Below, in pieces: positions 1 to 7,857 of a DNA stretch of 34,252 bases (position 1 is its first letter; every line of letters starts with the position of its first letter). A model generated the notes under the pieces. The model was not told the DNA's origin and searched no databases. It worked only from the letters and a program-made list of their open reading frames with translations. The stretch comes from Paenibacillus sp. SYP-B3998 (GTDB taxonomy: Bacteria; Bacillota; Bacilli; Paenibacillales; NBRC-103111): the NCBI RefSeq assembly GCF_010820665.1, contig NZ_JAAIKC010000025.1, positions 1 to 34,252 on the forward strand. Direction: 5' to 3'. Position numbers and translations under genes: made by a program.

Positions 1-97
1 AAACATCATTTCTAATTCGTATGAGCACAAATAAAGGGGGTAATGCAGCCTCACGTAGAGCCTTAATCATGTTTTCTTCTTGTGGAGTAATATTCAT
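1..97 (-). CDS. N-terminal fragment of an unknown protein, running off the window
   Basis: Reading the minus strand from an ATG at 97-95 gives 32 codons without a stop before the window edge. The peptide begins MNITPQEENMIKALREAALP and ends in a more hydrophobic stretch. A good ribosome binding site (GGAAAGGAA) lies about 10 bases upstream, which is why I accept the start. The rest of the gene is outside the window, so length and family cannot be judged and no function is proposed. Confidence 0.5.
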   Translation of the reverse strand, partial: MNITPQEENMIKALREAALPPLFVLIRIRNDV

Positions 98-419
98 AAC
101 GTATCTTATTTCCTTTCCAGTAGATTTATGCTCAAGATAATCTCATTATAAACCCTGACCTCAGTGTTATGGTCAAGTGGAAGTAAGCTAATTAACTATG
201 CTGCCCGTTAGCGTAACGATCGATCCTCGATTAATGCTTTTTTTCCTCAGTCCGGAAAATAAAAAGATCTACATATTAGTTATGCGTAATATGTAAATCC
301 CTTTAATTTAATTAATTTTTCTCAACCAAGGTCTTGATAATTTCCAGTCTAACAACTTTATTTTCACTGAATAATCAATCTTACCGTGAATTGAGAAGAA
401 CTTGATTCGATAACTAAAT

Positions 420-442
420 AAGCCCACGATTTCCGCGGACTT
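420..442 (-). terminator. hairpin, possible second terminator
   Basis: A 9-bp stem (AAGCCCACG pairing with CGCGGACTT, two G-U pairs) with a 5-base loop. On the minus strand it is followed by TTATTTAG. No gene ends nearby, so it may be a backup terminator or belong to an unseen small RNA. Confidence 0.35.
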
Positions 443-631
443 CATGTTCTCATCACAACAGACAATATATACATTCTCTTTTCAATCTCCCTACAGTTAT
501 AGGTTATCTATTACCCGATTTACTTGTCTTTTGTTTAAGTTTTACTATTTCATACACTTCCATTTGGTTAATTGAATTTAACAATCCAAAATTACTAATT
601 AAACCTTTTTCTATTTCTAAAAATATAAATA

Positions 632-665
632 TCCCGATGTATCAAGGCTTTGAGCCACATCGGGA
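632..665 (-). terminator. Rho-independent terminator after the RNA methyltransferase gene
   Basis: A perfect 9-bp inverted repeat (TCCCGATGT and ACATCGGGA) encloses a 16-base loop. On the minus strand the right arm runs into an A/T-rich tail. It lies about 105 bases beyond the stop codon of the methyltransferase gene and is the likely end of that transcript. Confidence 0.6.
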
Positions 666-770
666 CTGTCTTAGTTGTGACAAATCTACGTTCCAAATCA
701 ATGACAAAATAAATTACAAACGGTGACAAACTGAATTACAACTCACACATGGACAGGAATTAATATCTTG

Positions 771-1568
771 TTAAAACAACCGCTGCCGCGAAGCCTCAAA
801 AAGCAGCACCGTGGCTGCCATCGCCACATTCAACGATTCAGCCTTGCCCTGCATCGGGATAATCACCTGCACGTCCGACTGCGCGGCAACCTCGGGTGAC
901 ACGCCTTTAGCTTCGTTGCCGAGGATTAGCCACGTCGGCTGACGCAAGTCCGTGTCGTAGCACGAGCACTGCGCCTGCAGGCTCGTGGTCACGAGCCGCA
1001 CGCCGCGCTTACGCGCGCGCGGCAGCAGCTCAAGCAGATCTGCCTCCACGATCGGCAGATGATACATCGAGCCCATCGTCGAACGAATGGTCTTAGGGTT
1101 ATAAAGATCAACCGTGCCTCGACCAAGCACGACAGCGTTGGCACCGACCGCATCCGCGCTGCGGATGATCGTGCCCAGATTGCCTGGGTCTTGCACGCCG
1201 TCGAGCACGACCGCCAGATCATACTCGCCGGACAACAGCTCGTCCAAGTCGAGGCTCGGCTTCGCTACCACCGCCATAATCCCTTGCGGCGTTTGCGTAT
1301 CCGAACACTTTTCTAGCACAGCTTGGCTGACGCCGATCCATTCCATTGTCTCAGGCGCAAGCGCTGAAAGCCCGTCTGGCAGCCCTTTTTCCAAGCTATA
1401 TACGATCGTTTCTACGGGAGCTTCCGCGCGCAGAGCTTCTTCGACAAGATGAAAGCCCTCGATCAAGTATTTCCCTTGCTTTTCTCTACCGCGGCGCTCC
1501 AATAGCTGCGCCCATTCTTTGACTCTAGCATTCTGTACAGACATGATTTCTATATGTGTAATGGTCAT
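771..1568 (-). CDS. ysgA: SpoU/TrmH-family 23S rRNA 2'-O-ribose methyltransferase (YsgA-like)
   Basis: A 265-residue member of the SPOUT class, which transfers methyl from S-adenosylmethionine to a ribose 2'-OH of RNA. The N-terminal substrate-binding part spans about residues 10-100. The knotted SAM domain follows with all three SpoU motifs: motif 1 GNLGTIIR (129-136, with N130 and R136), motif 2 ILGNEAKGV (215-223) and motif 3 IPMQGKAESLNV (237-248). Overall it matches B. subtilis YsgA, reported to modify the A-loop of 23S rRNA; the exact target here is inference. The start at 1568 has GGAG 11 bases upstream inside the stop region of the preceding potassium-channel gene, only 7 bases away, so the two are co-transcribed. 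Met-9 is an alternative start. YsgA also neighbours sspI in B. subtilis. The interior of the gene is GC-richer than its flanks. Confidence 0.9.
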   Translation of the reverse strand: MTITHIEIMSVQNARVKEWAQLLERRGREKQGKYLIEGFHLVEEALRAEAPVETIVYSLEKGLPDGLSALAPETMEWIGVSQAVLEKCSDTQTPQGIMAVVAKPSLDLDELLSGEYDLAVVLDGVQDPGNLGTIIRSADAVGANAVVLGRGTVDLYNPKTIRSTMGSMYHLPIVEADLLELLPRARKRGVRLVTTSLQAQCSCYDTDLRQPTWLILGNEAKGVSPEVAAQSDVQVIIPMQGKAESLNVAMAATVLLFEASRQRLF

Positions 1569-1575
1569 TTATTAT

Positions 1576-2235
1576 TTACTCCGCAAACGTCACTTCAAAA
1601 GTTTGAAGATCTATATTTTTTCCAACGATAACTAAAATATCATTCGGATTTAGTAATTCTTCCGCACTAGGCGGGATAACAAGCTTCTCTTCCTGTTTAA
1701 TCGCAATAACATTACAGCCGTACTTGACGCGTATGTCCAGCTCTCTCAGGTTTTTACCAATCATTTGTTTAGAAGCTTTAATCTCAACGATGCTGTAGTC
1801 CGCAGAAAGCTCAATATAATCAAGGATATTCGATGAAATCAGATGGTGAGCGACGCGCTGCCCCATATCCCTCTCGGGGTAAACGACTTTGTCTGCGCCG
1901 ATCTTTTTAAGCACTTTGCCATGAAGATCGTTAACGGCTTTCACCACAATCGTAGCAATGCCCATTTCTTTTAAAATTAATGTAGTTAGAATACTCGCTT
2001 GAATATCTTCACCTATAGCGACAACGACAACATCAAAATTGCGAATGCCTAATGCTTTCAGGGCCTCTTCATCCGTAGAATCGGCTTGAACCGCATGGGT
2101 GACAATGGACGAAATGTCTTGAACAATATTTTCACGATGATCGATTGCAAGTACCTCAAAGCCGGTTTGGGACAAGGTTTTTGCAATGCTGGACCCGAAT
2201 CTGCCCATGCCGATGATGGCAAATTGTTTTCTCAT
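1576..2235 (-). CDS. ktrA: KtrA/KtrC-type regulatory subunit of a potassium uptake channel
   Basis: A 219-residue cytoplasmic RCK protein that forms an octameric ring under a KtrB/KtrD membrane pore and gates K+ uptake on ATP/ADP and c-di-AMP binding (family knowledge). The Rossmann RCK_N half opens with the nucleotide motif GMGRFG (9-14), and the acidic residue ending beta-2 is D32. The RCK_C half covers about 135-219. Length is normal. No pore subunit is adjacent, which resembles the stand-alone ktrC arrangement, so it could equally be called ktrC. A strong ribosome binding site (GGAAAGGATGGAG) precedes the ATG, and a TATAAT box sits 40-45 bases upstream. Unlike B. subtilis ktrAB, I see no c-di-AMP riboswitch in its leader; the only such element in the window is at about 16966. 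Confidence 0.88.
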   Translation of the reverse strand: MRKQFAIIGMGRFGSSIAKTLSQTGFEVLAIDHRENIVQDISSIVTHAVQADSTDEEALKALGIRNFDVVVVAIGEDIQASILTTLILKEMGIATIVVKAVNDLHGKVLKKIGADKVVYPERDMGQRVAHHLISSNILDYIELSADYSIVEIKASKQMIGKNLRELDIRVKYGCNVIAIKQEEKLVIPPSAEELLNPNDILVIVGKNIDLQTFEVTFAE

Positions 2236-2274
2236 TCGTTCTCCATCCTTTCCAGCCCTTACGATATCTTTCGA

Positions 2275-2280
2275 TTATAA
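2275..2280 (-). promoter_or_regulatory. -10 box of the ktrA-ysgA transcript
   Basis: A perfect TATAAT on the minus strand lies 40-45 bases upstream of the ktrA start. The -35 region is poor (GTGAGA at 17-base spacing), so activation or a weak promoter is likely. Confidence 0.45.
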
Positions 2281-2340
2281 CATACTTGTATCCGCATCTC
2301 ACTTCATCCCTGGTAACCAAACAGGTGGAGAAGAGTGGCA

Positions 2341-2370
2341 GCATGAAGCAACTACAACTTGCGCATATTA
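2341..2370 (+). promoter_or_regulatory. sigma-G (forespore) promoter of sspI
   Basis: GCATG at 2341-2345 and CATATTA at 2364-2370 are separated by 18 bases. Both boxes fit the published sigma-G consensus (-35 GMATR, -10 CATWHTA) without mismatch. The gene downstream is a small acid-soluble spore protein, a typical sigma-G target. Confidence 0.8.
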
Positions 2371-2403
2371 GAAGAGATAACGAAAGGGAAGCGAGGTTCC
2401 ACA

Positions 2404-2607
2404 ATGAACATCACCTTGAGACAGGCCATCGTCCAACGCGTCCAGAATAAATCAAATGATGAACTTCAAGAAATAATTGAAGACTCCATCGGTGGTGAAG
2501 AAAGGGTTTTACCCGGTCTTGGCGTACTGTTCGAAATTATTTGGCAGCATAGTGGAGAAAACATTCAAAATGAGCTTGTGGATACGCTCAAAGAACACTT
2601 GCAATAA
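2404..2607 (+). CDS. sspI: small acid-soluble spore protein SspI
   Basis: A 67-residue minor spore-core protein, made in the forespore under sigma-G. The family hallmark is visible: acidic N-terminal helices followed by VLPGLGVLFEIIW (35-47), then a short acidic tail, at the usual length of about 70 residues. The reading frame is open further upstream to 2359, but ATG 2404 is preferred because it reproduces the family N-terminus and follows a purine-rich AAGGGAAGCGAGG site. A perfect sigma-G promoter lies 34 bases upstream of it. SspI sits next to ysgA in B. subtilis as well, so this is conserved gene order. Its biochemical role is poorly defined; mutants of the family show outgrowth defects (family knowledge). 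Confidence 0.92.
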   Translation: MNITLRQAIVQRVQNKSNDELQEIIEDSIGGEERVLPGLGVLFEIIWQHSGENIQNELVDTLKEHLQ

Positions 2608-2621
2608 TAGAGCTATTTTAC

Positions 2622-2653
2622 AGCTAAGGTTGTGCTGCTGCATACCCTTAGCT
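2622..2653. terminator. hairpin between convergent sspI and phosphatase genes
   Basis: Perfect 8-bp arms AGCTAAGG and CCTTAGCT enclose 16 bases between two convergent genes. There is no clean T-run on either strand, so termination efficiency is uncertain. Confidence 0.4.
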
Positions 2654-2661
2654 AGCTTTAA

Positions 2662-3384
2662 TTATACGGGAAACTTACATAAAACAGGATGTCTACCGTT
2701 TAAGCGACGGGCCGCTTTGCCATTTTTGAATGCATCCCAGTCAGTTTTAAGCACATCCAATACATCATAAAAGGTTTGAAATGGATAAAAGGCTGTGCCT
2801 TCTTCTTTTAAATACCTTGCTAGGCTCGATCTTGCGAAAATCCAATCCGCAAACCCCGAACCAAAGTAGTCGCTGCTGCCATCTCCGATGTAGATGATCA
2901 TCCAGCCCTCTTCTTTTAACTTCTTTACAACGCTTGCCTTACAGCATCCGCACCATTTGCAAGCGGCATTCTCATTTTGTACGCCAAACTGAAATTGATT
3001 ATCCCCAAGATAGGTAATTGGATTTCCGATTATTTGGTCCACTTCAACTTGCTGCTTCTTTAAAATTTGCTCGATGTAGTATAGCATCCCATCACTTAGA
3101 ACCGTAACAGGAACGTCCTCCTCCTTGCAAAATCCGATGAAATCTCGCGCCCCATCCCGCAAATGTACACGATCTAAGATTTCATCGACCTCTTGTTTAC
3201 GGCCAGCAAGCATCGGATATACAATTTCAATCCAAGGCAGGGAACCGATTATCCGCTCATTATATTGGCGGGTCATCTCAATCACTTGGGCTGTAGCGTC
3301 AACCTCCAATTCCTTCATCAACACATTACCTACATCTTGCTCCATTAACGTCCCATCGAAATCTGTTACTACGGCTACTTTCAT
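2662..3384 (-). CDS. HAD-superfamily phosphatase, MtnX-like
   Basis: A 240-residue haloacid-dehalogenase-type phosphatase, likely cytoplasmic. Motif I is DFDGT (8-12: nucleophile D8, acid/base D10), motif II is SDG (97-99), and the motif IV metal-binding loop is GDGSSDY (167-173). Four cysteines crowd residues 142-148 (CKWCGCC); a Cys-rich CxxCK-like segment at this place is, as I recall, shared by MtnX relatives. MtnX dephosphorylates a 1-phosphate intermediate of methionine salvage. Here no mtn genes are near, so the substrate is open and I give no gene symbol. A strong ribosome binding site (GGGGAGGGCC) supports the ATG at 3384. Another HAD-IB phosphatase family, such as phosphoserine-phosphatase-like proteins, is the main alternative. 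Confidence 0.75.
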   Translation of the reverse strand: MKVAVVTDFDGTLMEQDVGNVLMKELEVDATAQVIEMTRQYNERIIGSLPWIEIVYPMLAGRKQEVDEILDRVHLRDGARDFIGFCKEEDVPVTVLSDGMLYYIEQILKKQQVEVDQIIGNPITYLGDNQFQFGVQNENAACKWCGCCKASVVKKLKEEGWMIIYIGDGSSDYFGSGFADWIFARSSLARYLKEEGTAFYPFQTFYDVLDVLKTDWDAFKNGKAARRLNGRHPVLCKFPV

Positions 3385-3416
3385 CCAATCTGGCCCTCCC
3401 CAACAAATAAATATCC

Positions 3417-3437
3417 CCCTCTAAGAAGAAGGGGAGG
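3417..3437 (-). terminator. GC hairpin upstream of the phosphatase gene
   Basis: TCCCCCT and AAGGGGA arms close an 8-base loop. On the minus strand the structure is followed by TATTTATTT, as in a terminator. No minus-strand gene ends just before it, so it could instead act in the phosphatase leader. Confidence 0.35.
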
Positions 3438-3584
3438 ATGCATATATAAACTATTATAGCATGGAAAGGACTAGCTCTGGCTTTGGTTACATGTTTTTAA
3501 CATGTATAAGGTACACGCGTACATTTCCTGATTTTACACTCATTTTGTCAATATAAATTAGCCCTTAGCGTTAGCCAGCTTTAC

Positions 3585-3875
3585 TTGCTGAAGAGAGCGA
3601 ACTCATTCTTCCCCTCGGTGAATGGGTACTGCGTCAAGCTTGTCTCCAAAAAAATGAAATGGCTTGAGGCCGGTATCGATCCTACATTTTTGGAATTTGA
3701 ATTTACTGAGAGTTCGATTATGCATGACATGGATAAAACCATCGCTATCTTAGAAAAGCTCTGTCATAAAGGTATCTCCATCTCGATTGATGACTTTGGC
3801 ATCGCTTACGAATTGGAGCATAGCAATTTACCAACTTTCCGAATGAATGAAAACAAACCGGTTATGTGCTCATAA
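3585..3875 (+). pseudogene. remnant of an EAL-domain (c-di-GMP phosphodiesterase) protein
   Basis: A short frame whose middle reads like the central part of an EAL domain: FLEFEFTESSIMHD corresponds to the LELEITES element, followed by an amphipathic helix and SISIDDFG, matching the conserved DDFG loop. A normal EAL domain has about 240 residues. Here only about 75 are left, the EAL signature itself and the C-terminal metal ligands are gone, and the frame drifts into unrelated sequence after about position 3815. There is no ribosome binding site at the first ATG. It is read as the decayed leftover of a GGDEF-EAL or EAL protein with no expected activity. Confidence 0.6.
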
Positions 3876-4658
3876 CCGGCCATAAGCTCTCCCATATCGT
3901 CTTATTTTCGCAAAAATTCGTTTATCCTTCAATCTGCTGAAAATATATGGATCTGGACTCGTATTCACTTCAAGAATCCATGGGTGCAGATCTTTATCAA
4001 GGGCAACGTCAACACCGATCTCTTTAACCCCTTTGTACCTCGCATTCATTGCTTTGGCGACCTGCAGCCCAAGAACACGAAGCTTGCTTACATAATGCTT
4101 TTGTTCCGTTTTGGGTAAGTAGCTAGCTAACAGTGCTTCTACAGGCTTCAACTTACCACCGCTATGGAAGTTCGTCACAATCTTACTTGGATGAGCTACT
4201 CTCCCAATGATTCCTGTCGTTTCCCATTTACGGAGGGGGGTTTGTTGAACCATCACGCGTAAATCAAAACGATTCCCTTTATATTTCAACAGATGAATGC
4301 CTTTCTGAGCCAAATAACGGCGTCGATGCGTCACTTTATAAATAGAGGCATACATCTCGTCGAAGTTGTCAAACCGTTTTAGATGGACACCTAGTTGATA
4401 CGAGTAAGGCTTCTCTGCCGCACCCTCTGCCCGTTCTACGCGAATAACCCCATTGCCGAACATACCCATATCTGGTTTGATATAAATCATTTTGTAAGTA
4501 TTGAGCATCTCTAGCAGCGACTCTCTCGTCATCCGCTTCGTTAACGGAACGTGGCTGCGCAGCTCCTTTGCTGCCACAACCGCCTGCGTTTTCAGCCATT
4601 TGCTATGGACATATCTGGCCCTGCTAATGTGTATCCGTTTCTTCGAGGTCTTTTTCAT
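3870..4658 (-). CDS. YheC/YheD-family, ATP-grasp-like spore-coat-associated protein
   Basis: A 262-residue basic protein of the YheC/YheD group, whose B. subtilis members are endospore coat-associated. The N-terminus is strongly basic (KKTSKKRIHISRAR). The central part has ATP-grasp features: YIKPDMGMFGNGVIRV at about 59-74, corresponding to the K-P-x-x-G-x-x-G-x-G-V nucleotide loop, FDLRVMVQ at about 130-137, and the metal-site-like segment WILEVNTSPDP near 228-238. YheC/YheD proteins can be 350-450 residues, so this is a short version. It overlaps by 4 bases the end of a glycosyltransferase remnant upstream, so both probably belonged to one transcript. The substrate ligated is unknown. Confidence 0.8.
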   Translation of the reverse strand: MKKTSKKRIHISRARYVHSKWLKTQAVVAAKELRSHVPLTKRMTRESLLEMLNTYKMIYIKPDMGMFGNGVIRVERAEGAAEKPYSYQLGVHLKRFDNFDEMYASIYKVTHRRRYLAQKGIHLLKYKGNRFDLRVMVQQTPLRKWETTGIIGRVAHPSKIVTNFHSGGKLKPVEALLASYLPKTEQKHYVSKLRVLGLQVAKAMNARYKGVKEIGVDVALDKDLHPWILEVNTSPDPYIFSRLKDKRIFAKIRRYGRAYGRL

Positions 4659-4837
4659 CTCTCAGCCTCCAGCTTCAATTTGTAGAAGTTGGCCAGTGAC
4701 TGCGCCGTCGCCTGCCAGTTGAATTGCTTCACGGCATCACTGCGCGCCTGCTTGGCTAAACCGGTTGCCCCTGCTCTACGCTTCGCAACAGAACCGTCAA
4801 GAACGGGCGGAACTGGAATTTTGTTCAGGAGCGACAA
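4655..4837 (-). pseudogene. C-terminal stub of a GT4-type glycosyltransferase
   Basis: The last 30 residues (ARSDAVKQFNWQATAQSLAN, then FYKLKL) have the typical end of a family-4 glycosyltransferase, where FxW is followed by an amphipathic helix. Upstream the frame is only 60 codons long. The donor-binding E-x7-E region and the whole N-terminal domain are missing, and the first codons do not follow a convincing ribosome binding site. It overlaps the ATP-grasp gene by 4 bases, a vestige of translational coupling. I read it as a gene truncated from its 5' side, next to unrelated sequence at 4838-5000. Confidence 0.5.
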
Positions 4838-5000
4838 TTATGATGCGCACGCGAACAGGTTACTTCCCCAAAATCGTATCGTATCAGTTAGCTAACCCGT
4901 ACCTATTGTATGAAGTAACGCTCACGTTGGCGACTAAAAACAAAGAAGAGGCTATTCCCCAGATGACTGTTCTGGAGAAAGCCCCTACCTATGATTATAC
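4838..5000 (+). other. unassigned coding-like remnant between two genes
   Basis: The plus frame 4765-5088 contains a protein-like stretch in the middle (for example TGYFPKIVSYQLANPYLLYE and APTYDYTYGALV). Its start falls within the glycosyltransferase stub and its end within the release-factor gene on the other strand. I do not recognise it. It may be debris of the same rearrangement that truncated the glycosyltransferase. Confidence 0.2.
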
Positions 5001-6584
5001 TTATGGTGCACTAGTCAAAAATTGCGCTGTTGGGTTTTTGTCGATTGCCGAACGGAGCGCATACTCACTCTCGAATAAGCCGACATAATTCCCTTTCTTA
5101 TCCTTCACTAGCTGCGAATTGATTCGGAATTTACCTGGATCGATTTTTTCATCGACGATCCAACGGGCAAACTGGTAGTTTTGTCTCTGTAATAGAATAT
5201 CTACCCCGTACTCAGACTTCATCCGATGTTCAAGAACCTCGAATTGCAATTGGCCAACAACGCCGAGAATCATGTCCTCGAAACCAATCGTCGTGAAAAT
5301 CTGAATCATTCCTTCTTCTGTAAGCTGATCGATGCCTTTCAAAAACTGTTTTTGCTTCAATGCATTTTTGATCGATACTTTACTGAACAACTCGGGAGAG
5401 AATGTCGGCAGCTCATCGAAGTGAATTTCTTCACCTTGGCTCAGAGAATCGCCAATTCGGAAAATGCCCGGATCGAACAAACCGATAATGTCACCTGGGA
5501 ACGCCTCTTCAACGATATCCCGATCCTGAGCTAGAAACTGCTGAGGCTGGGACAATTTAATGTCCTTTCCTACACGTACATGCTTGACTGACATGCCGCG
5601 CTCGAACTTACCCGATACAATACGGAGAAAAGCTACACGATCACGGTGAGCCGGATTCATATTCGCCTGAATTTTGAATACATATCCGGAAAATTTTTCT
5701 CTGGTAGGCTCTATAGTGCCTGCTGTGCTGTTCCGAGGCTCTGGCTTCGGCGCTAACTGGAGGAAGTTCTCAAGAAACGTCTGCACGCCGAAGTTGTTGA
5801 CCGCACTTCCAAAAAATACAGGCGTTAGCTCGCCTTTTAACACTTTTTCCATATCAAACGGATCACCGGCCACATCAAGCAGCTCGATATCCTGACTTAA
5901 TTGCTTGTGCAAGAAATCCCCTGCAATTTGTTTAACAAGCGGATCATCGACGCCTTCGACCTTCCGTACTTCAATTTCCTTGTGATCTTCCCCCTGATAA
6001 AGCTCTAATTGAGATTTACCGCGATCGTATACGCCACAGAACTGCTTACCCGAACCGATCGGCCAATTCATCGGATAAGAACGAATACCAAGTACTTCTT
6101 CCAGTTCCTCTAACAATTCAAAAGGATCACGACCCTCACGATCCAATTTATTAATAAACGTGAAGATAGGGATTCCGCGCATCCGACATACTTGGAATAG
6201 CTTCTTCGTCTGTGTCTCCACCCCTTTAGCCACGTCAATTAGCATTACTGCGCTATCAGCGGCTGTCAACGTCCGATAGGTGTCCTCACTAAAATCTTGG
6301 TGACCAGGTGTATCCAAAATATTAATTCGATGCCCTTCATAATCGAATTGCATAACACTGGACGTTACAGAAATTCCACGCTGCTTCTCGATCTCCATCC
6401 AGTCAGAAGTTGCATGCTTGCTGGCTTTACGGCCTTTAACCGTTCCTGCCAATCGAATCGCGCCTCCGAACAGCAGAAGCTTCTCAGTTAATGTTGTTTT
6501 CCCCGCATCCGGGTGAGAAATAATCGCAAACGTACGTCGTTTAGCGACTTCCGTTTCGAGTTGTTTAGTTAGTTGCGTTGTCAT
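5001..6584 (-). CDS. prfC: peptide chain release factor 3 (RF3)
   Basis: A 527-residue translational GTPase that recycles RF1/RF2 from the ribosome after termination. The G domain is complete: P-loop SHPDAGKT (23-30), switch I RGIS (69-72), G3 DTPGH (91-95) and G4 NKLD (145-148). EF-Tu-like domain II and the RF3-specific C-terminal domain follow. The length matches the family (about 525-530). The ATG at 6584 has a good AAGAAGGGACC ribosome binding site. It is a single gene with a 49-base gap from the phosphoesterase gene upstream, so read-through from that gene is possible. B. subtilis itself lacks a close RF3 as far as I recall, whereas Paenibacillus relatives carry it. Confidence 0.95.
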   Translation of the reverse strand: MTTQLTKQLETEVAKRRTFAIISHPDAGKTTLTEKLLLFGGAIRLAGTVKGRKASKHATSDWMEIEKQRGISVTSSVMQFDYEGHRINILDTPGHQDFSEDTYRTLTAADSAVMLIDVAKGVETQTKKLFQVCRMRGIPIFTFINKLDREGRDPFELLEELEEVLGIRSYPMNWPIGSGKQFCGVYDRGKSQLELYQGEDHKEIEVRKVEGVDDPLVKQIAGDFLHKQLSQDIELLDVAGDPFDMEKVLKGELTPVFFGSAVNNFGVQTFLENFLQLAPKPEPRNSTAGTIEPTREKFSGYVFKIQANMNPAHRDRVAFLRIVSGKFERGMSVKHVRVGKDIKLSQPQQFLAQDRDIVEEAFPGDIIGLFDPGIFRIGDSLSQGEEIHFDELPTFSPELFSKVSIKNALKQKQFLKGIDQLTEEGMIQIFTTIGFEDMILGVVGQLQFEVLEHRMKSEYGVDILLQRQNYQFARWIVDEKIDPGKFRINSQLVKDKKGNYVGLFESEYALRSAIDKNPTAQFLTSAP

Positions 6585-6633
6585 CGGTTAGGTCCCTTCT
6601 TATTAGCAAATATATTCACACACCGCTTAAACC

Positions 6634-7698
6634 CTAGGCTTTTTGCAGGTCAATGGTCCAGTTCGCTTCATCAATAAACGTGCGATTGCTGAACTCTCTG
6701 CCTCGGATTACTACTTTATTGGCATAAACCTGTACATAGAGTCCTTGCGCTTTATTCTTCGCTTCTTGCTGGTAGGCGCGGTTCAGCGTTCTACCAACAG
6801 AGGAATTATGAAAATAGTGAAACGTTTCCTGCATATAATGCGGTGTGCCATTTTGGAAATCCTGATGGCGGTGTCCGCAGAAAACGAACACATTCTTATA
6901 AGGCTTGAGTGTTTCACGGAACTGAATGGCAGGAATCAGCTGATGGGTGCCACCATCTGTCCCTATTGGCGGCAATGGCTGATGCGTCATTACAAACAAG
7001 GGTCTCCCTGGTTTATAGAGAGCTTTCAACCTCTCTTTGAACCAAGCCATCTGTTCATCGGAGTACCAAGCTCCTTCTCCAACCTCAGGCTTTTCTTGCA
7101 CATAAGCCTCTTGCGAAAGCAGCAGGATCGAATGGCCTTTCGTTGTAAATTCATTGTAAGGCTTCTCGTATCCAAAAAATTTCTTAAACTGTTCCCTAGA
7201 CATCGCATCCGTCTTGCCGTTAGGTACAGCACCCTGATCCCAATTGTTTGTTTTGTTTATCCAAATCGTATAATAGTCGTGATTGCCCATGTTCGCGTGA
7301 ACGGGCGGCAATTTATATTCGCTTACAATGGTATGCAGCTCCTTATAGTCACGTTCAGTTCCCGTATCAGTCAAATCGCCCGTCATCATTATAGCATCGA
7401 CAGGGGCATCAAAATGCTTAATATCATCCAGTGCTTGCCGTAATTTTTTGACGGTTTGTGGATCACCCGCACTGACATGAAGATCACTTAATATAAAATA
7501 CGACATGAGTGGTTCTGTTGACAATACTACATCGGTTGGCTGCGCATTCGGTTGGGTAAGATCTGGTTTCACTGATGACATGGCTGCCTCATCACCTGTT
7601 AGAAACTTTTTCTTAACCAATTGACTAAATAACGCGCTTATTCCGACAAGAACGGCTCCGATCATCATCAACCATCTGATAAAAGCTCTACGCGACAT
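6634..7698 (-). CDS. exported calcineurin-like metallophosphoesterase
   Basis: A 354-residue protein with an SRRAFI twin-arginine-like start and one hydrophobic segment (about 9-28), so it is exported or anchored outside the membrane. The dinuclear-metal motifs of the calcineurin superfamily are all present: DLH (72-74), GDLTD (107-111), GNHD (138-141), THQP near 240 and GHRH near 275. The substrate cannot be named; relatives act on phosphodiesters, nucleotides or phosphatidyl compounds. An extended -10 promoter lies just upstream, directly after the terminator of zwf. The gene ends 49 bases before prfC. The ATG at 7698 begins the Tat-like signal and is preceded by a GAGGTGC site. Confidence 0.87.
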   Translation of the reverse strand: MSRRAFIRWLMMIGAVLVGISALFSQLVKKKFLTGDEAAMSSVKPDLTQPNAQPTDVVLSTEPLMSYFILSDLHVSAGDPQTVKKLRQALDDIKHFDAPVDAIMMTGDLTDTGTERDYKELHTIVSEYKLPPVHANMGNHDYYTIWINKTNNWDQGAVPNGKTDAMSREQFKKFFGYEKPYNEFTTKGHSILLLSQEAYVQEKPEVGEGAWYSDEQMAWFKERLKALYKPGRPLFVMTHQPLPPIGTDGGTHQLIPAIQFRETLKPYKNVFVFCGHRHQDFQNGTPHYMQETFHYFHNSSVGRTLNRAYQQEAKNKAQGLYVQVYANKVVIRGREFSNRTFIDEANWTIDLQKA

Positions 7699-7741
7699 GT
7701 TGCACCTCGATTTATGATATGAACGTTACTCCGCAGAATCT

Positions 7742-7750
7742 ATTATAGCA
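7742..7750 (-). promoter_or_regulatory. extended -10 promoter of the phosphoesterase gene
   Basis: The minus strand shows TGCTATAAT, an extended -10 element with a perfect TATAAT, starting immediately after the T-run of the zwf terminator. The -35 region (AGTCCG) is poor, as is common for extended -10 promoters. Confidence 0.5.
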
Positions 7751-7751
7751 C

Positions 7752-7786
7752 AAAAAAAACCAACGGACTTTCAGCTGCCCGTTGGC
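7752..7786 (-). terminator. strong Rho-independent terminator of zwf
   Basis: A 7-bp GC-rich stem (CCAACGG and CCGTTGG) with a 12-base loop is followed on the minus strand by eight T residues. It lies about 70 bases downstream of the zwf stop codon. Confidence 0.9.
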
Positions 7787-7857
7787 ATGTCTTACCTATG
7801 TTTACGCCTAGCTTCCTAGCATTCCTGTTCGGACTATAGCGGCTTCAATTGCGTCAA

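Larger units (their letters stand above)
98..770. other. AT-rich intergenic region without a recognisable gene
   Basis: About 670 bases with no convincing reading frame or RNA gene. It holds two hairpins, described separately (420-442 and 632-665), both oriented to end leftward transcription. The rest is AT-rich with no homology that I recognise. Confidence 0.6.

Noticed and set aside
1059..1452. Two plus-strand frames of 85 and 112 codons inside the methyltransferase gene
   Set aside because: Antisense shadows in a GC-rich gene, with no ribosome binding sites or recognisable domains.
2236..2400. Possible c-di-AMP riboswitch before ktrA, as in B. subtilis
   Set aside because: None of the ydaO blocks (GGGGTGAAT, ACCCGAACCCGTCA) are present, and the leader after TATAAT is only about 40 bases.
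2941..2970. Cysteine cluster in the HAD phosphatase as a novel metal site
   Set aside because: A Cys-rich segment at this position is, to my knowledge, common among MtnX-like relatives, so it supports the family assignment and is not clearly new.
6643..7443. 266-codon plus-strand frame opposite the metallophosphoesterase
   Set aside because: The opposite strand has all five metal motifs of a known family. The plus frame has no start signal or domain.
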